From the NCBI GenBank assembly GCA_020631735.1, contig CM036225.1:63848662-63912661 (forward strand): a stretch of DNA of 64,000 nt, given 5' to 3'. A model generated the notes under the pieces. It was given only the letters and a program-made list of their open reading frames with translations. It was not told the DNA's origin and made no database searches. A program made the position numbers and the translations under genes. This DNA is from Saccharum officinarum. Its lineage: Eukaryota; Streptophyta; Magnoliopsida; Poales; Poaceae. Shown here in pieces: positions 57,142-64,000 of this stretch; positions within the stretch are counted from its first letter, which is position 1; the number at the start of each line of letters is the position of its first letter.

Positions 57142-60050
57142 TGTCACACCCATTTTTAAGGACAAAAATAGGATGCATAAAAGACTCATGTACGCCCCAG
57201 GAAACAGTCGCACACATAAGTTGACAAATTACAAAGTATCATCACAGTGCTTATTACATAACGAATAAATATTTAAGACATAGTCTTGAACGATAGGTAA
57301 TAATAACTAATAGTAATTCTTCAGCGGAAACTCCACACAGGGACACGGTTGACTGGTTGACACCAAGACTAGTACTCATTCCGATAATCTTCCTCTATAT
57401 CTTCATCTGTTATGGTGGAAATAGCAAGGGTGAGTCCATGTCGAACTCAACAAATATAACACAGGGTTCATGAGGCTCAAAAAGGCTAGACATTGTTTAA
57501 CTGCGTTTAGCTTTTAATCATATATTAGCAATTGAGTAGCATCAAGATAAACCGCTTCCCATTAAAGAACCAATGATCAATTGTAATAAGGATAATGAAT
57601 ATCATTAACATGAGCAAATAATAATCAACAATAATTAAGCATGATATAACAGTTATGATCAACTATTCCATAAGAATCCCCAAGGCCGCTCGTATCCGTG
57701 AGCACGGCTAGTATACCAGTTTTTAACTCTGCGCAGAGGTGTACACTTTCACTGTGAGTCATGAATTCCAAATGAGTGGGGAGATCAAGCCCAAACACCC
57801 GAGAACCATATAAAGCCACTCAAAAGTTCGTCTAACAAGTTAGGGCCATTAGATTCACTCGGCAGGCAGATGTAGAACCCCCCTTCCCTGTGGCACAACA
57901 ACCACAGCCTATACACACTAGGCCAGGGGCTCGCACTACACCCAACGTGGTAAGCCATTCTTACGCCATTTAAGGTAACCACTAACAAGCTAGAAAAGGT
58001 CTCTTGAACAACTAAAGCCAGAGCCATATAGCACTCACAGCTGTACTGTATATCCCGGTTATCACTTACAGATAAGTCCTTATGGAGAGAAACCAGAGCA
58101 TCAAAATAATACACATGCTCTAGCCCCCTTTTAACAGTAATAAAATCATCTTAATAGTTGATTGCTTAATCCATTAATCAAATTACAAGATCATTGTTCT
58201 TAGTTTAAGCACTAGCAGTAGCTACCCATATGCATTCCCAAGGTTGACAAGGAATCAAGATAACAATCACTAAGTTATAATCTCTAAGGTTGTCAAGGTA
58301 AGCACATGCATATGTATGACAATTCAATGTATAGGTAACAAGGATAGTCCTGTGTTATACTTGCCTTGATCAAAGCTTTCCAAGTGATACTACTGACTTG
58401 GCTCAAAGTAATACTCCGAATCGTTCAGATACTGCTCACCTTCTATACTCGATCATCAATCAACAACACACATGCATCCAATCAAACAAACACGAAGCAA
58501 ACAAAGAGATACAATTAGAACAGTACACCAACAGTAGCAAAACAGTAATAAAAGTTTATAAAACTCTTCTACACGTTTCTACGATCACACAGACGCAAAG
58601 ATCACCAAATTCGGAGTTAAAACGTGAAAATTATGAATTTTCTAAGATTTCCTATAGATAAATAAATACTCAATTATAAACTCGAAAAATAAATTATCAA
58701 AACCAACTGTACAACTACACTAACATGTAGAGCTCGCAAATACGAACCTAACGCAACTTTAACGGATCAAATCGGAGTTAAAACGAAGATTTTATGACCA
58801 AAACAATCCTAGTGGCAAAACTGTAAATACCTGAAAACGTATTTTTGACTTAACCGGGAGAAAATACGTTTTCAAAACACGAAAACGTCTTCAGGGTTTA
58901 CGCTAAAGGACGGCGGGTTCTATAAGCTGAAAACCCAGGGACTCTTTAACAAAACTGCTCACGAAAAGGTATCTTCTAATCTCGTGCGTCCATCTAAGAA
59001 TGGATGGCTACCAATCATCCTCGACCTCACAGAGAAGAGGCCGACCATCTTCTCCAAACCCGGCCGGCGGCCGCCATGGCTGGCGCGAGCTGCTTGCCGG
59101 AAAGCTTCGGACCCACCTCATCCGACCATGATTCGCCCCGCAACTGACACCAATCGAAAGAGAAGCTTAACGTGAATCCATCTATGCGGTACAAACTAGC
59201 TATGGTGGATTGAGCAAGGCACGCGACGAGAGGAGGGCGGCGGCGCCATTACCGACTCGTCGGTGATCTTCAAAAACTCGATTCGAAGCCTCTCCAACCA
59301 AAAGAAAAGCATGAGAAGGTAGAGGAGAAGAGTGCGGTCTCACCAATGCAAAGAATACGGCCTCAAAAGCGCCCGAGAACTCCTCCCACGAACAACCGCC
59401 GTGCTCCAACTACCTCAAACCCTAAACCTCGTTTTCTTGTGGTGAAGTTCACGGTTTAGATGAAAAACGGAAATAGGAAACATGCGGCTACCAATTTATA
59501 GCTTCACATACTCGTATTTGGTTAGGAATCTCAAGGTATGAGATTCGGTTCGGTTGGGAACGGTGAAGTCTCCGGCTCGAACACGGCGAAACGAAGAGGA
59601 AGCAGCTGACATGTGGCCCCCACTCGTCAGCGAGAGAAAGGAAACGCTGCTGTTGCGGTACTGGTTGGCTTGGGCCGACTGGGCTGCTCCTCTGCTGGGC
59701 CGGCCCACGCGGTCACGGCGCGAGATGGAAAACGGGGCAGCGGCCCACCTACGCGGGCGCGGGGAAGCAGGCCGGCCAAGCGGGCTTCTAGGCCACCAGG
59801 TAAGAAGGTAAGTTGTTTTTATTTTTCTTTTCTTCTTTCTTTTCTTCATTTGTTTATTTTCCAAAACCTTTTCAAATAGAGTTTCAAATCCAAATCAAAA
59901 TAAAATAAAGTCCACACCACAAAATAAAATAAATGCAACAGCATGAATGCATCACCAAATATTCTTTTCTAAATTTTAATTTGCCCTTAATTGTTATCTA
60001 ACTTATTTGAAATTCATTATTCCTAAAGTTTAGAATTTTTGGGTGTTACA
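57142..60050 (-). repeat. 3' LTR of the Tekay-like element
   Basis: On the minus strand it starts TGTAACACCCAAAAATTC at 60050 and ends AAATGGGTGTGACA at 57142, 2909 bp. The polypurine tract AAGGGGGGTAGAATT is immediately upstream (60051-60065). Short frames inside it, including a GC-rich patch at 58980-59800, are not supported as genes. Confidence 0.85.
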
Positions 60051-60065
60051 AATTCTACCCCCCTT
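60051..60065 (-). other. Polypurine tract of the Tekay-like element
   Basis: AAGGGGGGTAGAATT abuts the LTR start. This is the plus-strand DNA primer site in Ty3 elements. Confidence 0.8.
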
Positions 60066-60095
60066 AAAAGAATCTCGTCCTCGAGATTGACCTGC

Positions 60096-61154
60096 TTACT
60101 CAAACAACTGCGGATATGATTTCCTCAATTCATCCTCTCTTTCCCAAGTTGCCTCTGCCTCTGAATATCGATTCCACTGTACTTTACACATCTTAATAAT
60201 CCGACTTCGAGTAACTCTCTCAGCAGTCTCTAAAATCTTAATCGGAAACTCTTCATATGTAAGATCCTCCTTAACAGTCAACTCTTCTAAAGGTATCTGC
60301 TCCCCAGGCACCCGTATACACTTCTTAAGTTGTGAAACATGGAACACATCATGTACTCCAGATAAATTCTTAGGCAACTCTAATTGATAAGCAACTTCCC
60401 CACGTCTAGTAATAACTTTAAATGGTCCAACATACCTTGGTGCTAGTTTACCTTTCATGTTAAACCTCTTCACACTTCTCATAGGTGACACCTTCAAATA
60501 GACATAATCACCTACCTCAAAAACTAAATCTCTTCTTCTATTGTCAGCATAACTCTTCTGACGAGACTGTGCTACTCTCAAATTCTCACGAATCACTCGC
60601 ACTTGATCTTCTGCGTTTCTAAGAACATCTGTACCAAACACTTGAGATTCACCTGTCTGATCCCAAAACAATGGAGTTCTACACTTATGTCCATACAAAG
60701 CTTCAAACGGTGCCATCTTAAGACTCTGTTGATAACTGTTATTGTAAGAGAATTCTGCATAAGGCAAACTCTTATCCCAACTAGTTCCATATTGCAATGC
60801 ACAAGCTCTCAACATATCCTCTAATACCTGGTTGGTCCTTTCAGTCTGTCCATCTGTCTGTGGATGATATGCTGTACTAAAATTCAATTTTGTTCCCAAT
60901 GATTCATGCACAGCTTTCCAAAAATGCGACGTAAACTGCGATCCTCGATCAGATACAATCTTCTTTGGAACTCCATGCAAACATACTATCCTCTCCATAT
61001 ACAACTCTGCCAATTTTGGTCCATGGTAAGTAGTCTTAACTGGTATAAAATGAGCAACTTTGGTTAACCGATCCACTATCACCCAAATAGAATCATAACC
61101 TCTCTGAGTACGCGGTAACCCTACTATAAAATCCATACCAACTTCCTCCCACTT
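60096..61154 (-). CDS. Ty3 pol C-terminal part: integrase core and chromodomain
   Basis: The frame is open from the stop codon at 61155-61157 to the terminator at 60096. Counting from the methionine at 61136, residues 1-120 hold the integrase core with D2 (MDFIVGLP), D63 (SDRGSQF) and E99 (GQTERTNQ), giving the D-35-E spacing. A GPF motif near residue 235 (APRYVGPFKVI) follows. The last ~55 residues resemble a chromodomain (YEEFPIKILE... to WEREDELR), which in chromoviruses guides integration to heterochromatin. It is in the same frame as the upstream segment, so it was one polyprotein before the stop arose. The methionine is probably internal, not a true start. Confidence 0.9.
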   Translation of the reverse strand, partial: KWEEVGMDFIVGLPRTQRGYDSIWVIVDRLTKVAHFIPVKTTYHGPKLAELYMERIVCLHGVPKKIVSDRGSQFTSHFWKAVHESLGTKLNFSTAYHPQTDGQTERTNQVLEDMLRACALQYGTSWDKSLPYAEFSYNNSYQQSLKMAPFEALYGHKCRTPLFWDQTGESQVFGTDVLRNAEDQVRVIRENLRVAQSRQKSYADNRRRDLVFEVGDYVYLKVSPMRSVKRFNMKGKLAPRYVGPFKVITRRGEVAYQLELPKNLSGVHDVFHVSQLKKCIRVPGEQIPLEELTVKEDLTYEEFPIKILETAERVTRSRIIKMCKVQWNRYSEAEATWEREDELRKSYPQLFE

Positions 61155-64000
61155 CTATTCATGAATCTTCATTGGTTGCAACAATCCAACAGGTCTCTGA
61201 TGCTCTGCTTTCACCCTCTGACAAGTGTCACACAATGCCACATACTCAGCCACATCTCGCTTTAATCCAACCCACCAATATTTCTGTTTCAGATCCAAAT
61301 ACATCTTAGTACTACCAGGATGAATAGAATAAGCTGACTCATGAGCTTCGCGAAGAATTGCCTGTCTAACAGTTTGATCCTCAGGTACACACAGCCTCTT
61401 TCCAAACCACAAAATTCCATTATCATCCATCCGAAAGCCTGGTGACTTACCAATCACTATATCTTCCGCTATCTTCTTTAGTTTCTCATCCTTCAACTGA
61501 CCCTTGTAGATTTCTTGCTCTAAGGTAGGCTCTATCACTAATTCCATTGTATTAGTAACAATGCCCAAATTCAAATATTCAAATTCAGCACATAAATCAC
61601 TAGTCATAGACAACGTCCGTATCTCATTGGCATAACTTTTCCTACTAAGAGCATCAGCTACTACATTAGCCTTACCAGGATGATAGTGTATCTCAATATC
61701 ATAATCCTTAATCAACTCTAACCATCTGCATTGCCTCAAATTCAGATCTGACTGAGTGAAAATATACTTCAAACTCTTATGATCAGTGTATATATCACTC
61801 TTATGTCCAATCAAATAATGTCTCCAAATCTTTAAAGCATGAACTACAGCTGCTAACTCCAAATCATGTGTAGGATAATTCAACTCATGCTTTCTCAACT
61901 GCCTAGATGCATAAGCCACAACTCTGCCTTCTTGCATAAGAACACATCCCAAACCTTGACGAGAAGCATCACAATAAATAGAAAACTTCTTACTCAAATC
62001 TGGCAAAACCAAAACAGGCGCTGTAGTCAACCTCTTCTTCAATTCCTCAAAACTAGCTTGACATTTATCTGACCACACAAACTTGGCATTCTTCTCTAAC
62101 AGAGATGTCATAGGTTTAGCAAGTTTAGAAAACCCTTCAATGAACCGTCTGTAATATCCAGCTAATCCCAAGAAACTACGAATCTCGCTAACATCAATAG
62201 GTGGTTTCCAATCTAATACATCCTTTACTTTACCTGGATCCACTGATATCCCTCCATTAGAAACAATATGACCAAGGAAAGAAACTTCCTTCAACCAAAA
62301 CTCACATTTACTTCGCTTTGCATACAGTTTATGCTCTCTAAGTTTCTGCAATACCAACCTCAAATGTTCAGCATGCTCTTCCTCTGTCTTGGAAAATACC
62401 AGTATATCATCAATAAATACCACCACAAACTTATCCAAATATTCCATAAACACCTTATTCATCATGTACATAAAGTATGCAGGTGAATTGGTCAATCTAA
62501 ATGACATAACAGTATACTCATACAATCCATACCTTGTAGTAAAAGCTGTCTTTGGAATATCAGAAGCACGAATCTTCAACTGATGATAACCAGAACGTAA
62601 ATCAATCTTAGAGAACACACAAGCACCTCTCAACTGATCAAACAAGTCATCAATCCTGGGCAAAGGGTACTTATTCTTGATAGTTACCTCATTTAGTGAC
62701 CGGTAATCAACACACATCCTCTGACCGCCATCTTTCTTATCAACAAAAATAACTGGTGCTCCCCAAGGTGATGAACTAGGTCTAATAAAACCTTTATCTT
62801 GTAATTCTTTAATTTGTTTCTTAAGTTCTTCTAATTCATCTACTCCCATCCTATATGGTCGTTTGGCTATAGGTGCAGTTCCAGGAAGTAATTCAATAAG
62901 AAATTCAATGTCTCGGTCAGGTGGCATACCTGGCAATTCATCAGGGAAGACATCCGGAAATTCCTCAATCACTGAATTCTCCTTAATAGTATCTTCAAGC
63001 TGATTCACCACAGTGGTTAGTTGCTTCTGCACTGCTACATCCACATTGATTTTATCTCCATTAGGTGCAGTCACAACTACCACTTTCTGCTGACACTGAA
63101 TCTCTGCCTGATTTTGCTTCATCCAGTCCATACCCAATATCACATCAATACCAGATGTCCTCAACACTATAGGAGTTATCTTAAACTCTACCCCCCTTAA
63201 TACCATACTAATTGGAAGACAACGATTACTGGTTTGCATGGTACCTCCAGGTGAATTTACTAAGAGAGGTTCTTTCATAGCTAGCATGGGTATACTATGC
63301 ATTTTAACAAAAATGTTGAATATGAATGTATGAGAGGCTCCAGAGTCAAAAAGAACAGTTGCAGGAGTGGAATGTACATTGAACGTACCAATCATAACTT
63401 CTGGTGCATCATGAGCTGTATCAGAAGACACGTGATTCACCCTTCCAGTACCAGATTGCCTCTGGTTGCTCTTCTGGCTCTGAGGAGTCTGCTGGTTCTG
63501 CTTCTTAGGACAATGGTAAGACATATGCCCCTCTTTACCACAGACAAAACATCTAGTAGGCGTGCTGGGAGCACTATTCTTCATGGGGGTAACATTGGAA
63601 TTTCCAGTGCGAGGAGTCTGTTGCCCAGTCTGCTGATACTGTTGACGCTGTGGATATGATGAACGCTGTTGTGACTGATTACTTTGCCAATTCTGGGACC
63701 ATCTCTGATTTGGATTACGATTCCACTGGCTAACCGGTCCCTGAAACTTCTGATGGAAACCATGCTGAGAATTAGTGCACTGACGGTTGTTGCTTCCTGA
63801 GCTTTGTACCTTCATCTTCCTCTTCCTGTCCATCTCTCTGCGCTCATTATCAAGCACAATAGCTTTATTTACCAGCTCTTGAAAACTAGCATAGTTGTTC
63901 CCCTTCAACTGCAAGCGAAGATCATAATAAATTCCCTTCAAGAAAAGACGCTGCCTGTCTGCATCTTCCCTCACTTCATTAGGAGCATAGCGAGCCAACT
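61155..64000 (-). CDS. Ty3 gag-pol polyprotein, N-terminal part missing: nucleocapsid, protease, RT, RNase H, integrase zinc domain
   Basis: The frame is open from the window edge to a TAG at 61155-61157, 947 codons visible. In order, with numbering from 63998: Gag tail (1-60); CCHC knuckle C150, C153, H158, C163; protease DSGA at 218-221; reverse transcriptase from ~375, with [11 protein letters not shown] and the catalytic FIDD at 528-531; RNase H with D677 and the [10 protein letters not shown] region near 738; and the HHCC integrase zinc domain (HPG...CDTCQ) near 905-932. The stop falls between the zinc domain and the integrase core, so integrase would be truncated. RLTNSPAYF at about 501-509 has an arginine where the family usually has glycine. 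The element is otherwise well preserved, pointing to a recent insertion. Confidence 0.92.
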   Translation of the reverse strand, partial: LARYAPNEVREDADRQRLFLKGIYYDLRLQLKGNNYASFQELVNKAIVLDNERREMDRKRKMKVQSSGSNNRQCTNSQHGFHQKFQGPVSQWNRNPNQRWSQNWQSNQSQQRSSYPQRQQYQQTGQQTPRTGNSNVTPMKNSAPSTPTRCFVCGKEGHMSYHCPKKQNQQTPQSQKSNQRQSGTGRVNHVSSDTAHDAPEVMIGTFNVHSTPATVLFDSGASHTFIFNIFVKMHSIPMLAMKEPLLVNSPGGTMQTSNRCLPISMVLRGVEFKITPIVLRTSGIDVILGMDWMKQNQAEIQCQQKVVVVTAPNGDKINVDVAVQKQLTTVVNQLEDTIKENSVIEEFPDVFPDELPGMPPDRDIEFLIELLPGTAPIAKRPYRMGVDELEELKKQIKELQDKGFIRPSSSPWGAPVIFVDKKDGGQRMCVDYRSLNEVTIKNKYPLPRIDDLFDQLRGACVFSKIDLRSGYHQLKIRASDIPKTAFTTRYGLYEYTVMSFRLTNSPAYFMYMMNKVFMEYLDKFVVVFIDDILVFSKTEEEHAEHLRLVLQKLREHKLYAKRSKCEFWLKEVSFLGHIVSNGGISVDPGKVKDVLDWKPPIDVSEIRSFLGLAGYYRRFIEGFSKLAKPMTSLLEKNAKFVWSDKCQASFEELKKRLTTAPVLVLPDLSKKFSIYCDASRQGLGCVLMQEGRVVAYASRQLRKHELNYPTHDLELAAVVHALKIWRHYLIGHKSDIYTDHKSLKYIFTQSDLNLRQCRWLELIKDYDIEIHYHPGKANVVADALSRKSYANEIRTLSMTSDLCAEFEYLNLGIVTNTMELVIEPTLEQEIYKGQLKDEKLKKIAEDIVIGKSPGFRMDDNGILWFGKRLCVPEDQTVRQAILREAHESAYSIHPGSTKMYLDLKQKYWWVGLKRDVAEYVALCDTCQRVKAEHQRPVGLLQPMKIHE

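Larger units (their letters stand above)
57142..64000 (-). mobile_element. Ty3 chromovirus (Tekay-like), partial, inserted in the Copia element
   Basis: Read on the minus strand it runs gag C-terminus, protease, reverse transcriptase, RNase H, integrase, chromodomain, polypurine tract and 3' LTR. It continues past the window end, so the 5' LTR and most of gag are not seen. The ~2.9 kb LTR with TGTAACACCC...GGGTGTGACA ends and the C-terminal chromodomain suit the Tekay/Del lineage. The junction at 57141/57142 falls inside the Copia integrase, and TCTTC (57137-57141) is the candidate target duplication. Confidence 0.9.

Noticed and set aside
58980..59880. Short frames inside the Tekay LTR
   Set aside because: They lie within LTR bounds, with no domains. 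The GC-rich patch alone explains them.
1..64000. Search for CRISPR arrays, bacterial-type operons, rRNA and intact tRNA genes
   Set aside because: None seen. Repeats present are transposon-derived or microsatellites, and the sequence is plant nuclear DNA.

Overview
The window is plant nuclear DNA from a grass, most likely a panicoid (Andropogoneae-like). This is inferred from the alanine/glycine-rich, GC-rich style of the only host gene, from Tourist, Stowaway and hAT-type MITEs, from CACTA elements with CTTTGCCGAGTG or ACCGGCAGTGA subterminal repeats, and from nested Copia (SIRE/Maximus-like) and Ty3 chromovirus (Tekay-like) retrotransposons. The species cannot be fixed by eye.

Layout. Positions 1-9344 and 31913-41233 are near-identical inverted copies of one ~9.3 kb segment. 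They are separated by ~22.5 kb of single-copy sequence and a 100-N scaffold gap (31813-31912). Each arm carries one SHI/STYLISH/SRS (LRP1-type) zinc-finger transcription factor gene, so the two genes lie head to head. The left copy (minus strand, exons 6147-5487 and 5333-4954) encodes an intact 346-residue protein. The right copy (plus strand, from 35099) is frameshifted just after the IGGH motif. Every indel I compared in the leader and coding exons is a loss in the right copy, mostly in G/C or A runs. With the N gap beside the arm, this suggests an inverted haplotig join with an under-polished contig rather than a true duplication, although a real duplication is not excluded.

The single-copy spacer (9345-31812) has no recognisable intact host gene. 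It holds several MITEs, a complete 2.9 kb non-autonomous CACTA element (12953-15846, TSD GGA), a Mutator-like element with ~200 bp terminal inverted repeats (26001-26631), and a truncated Copia-type LTR plus gag start (28716-29347). The CACTA element has captured at least seven exons of a two-START-domain polyketide-cyclase/COQ10-like plant gene. It is the most interesting element in the window.

Right of the inverted arm, 41051-42570 is another CACTA-like element with internal ~148 bp tandem repeats and a tRNA-like stretch. Positions 42571-50590 are AT-rich intergenic DNA with MITEs and long AT microsatellites. Positions 50592-52342 hold CACTA-type subterminal repeats and a GC-rich unidentified stretch. 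From 52343 to 57141 there is a decayed SIRE-like Copia element (5' LTR, PBS, gag, start of pol). It is cut by a Tekay-like Ty3 chromovirus in the opposite orientation (3' LTR 57142-60050, then pol running off the window end). That chromovirus keeps a long pol frame interrupted by one visible in-frame stop.
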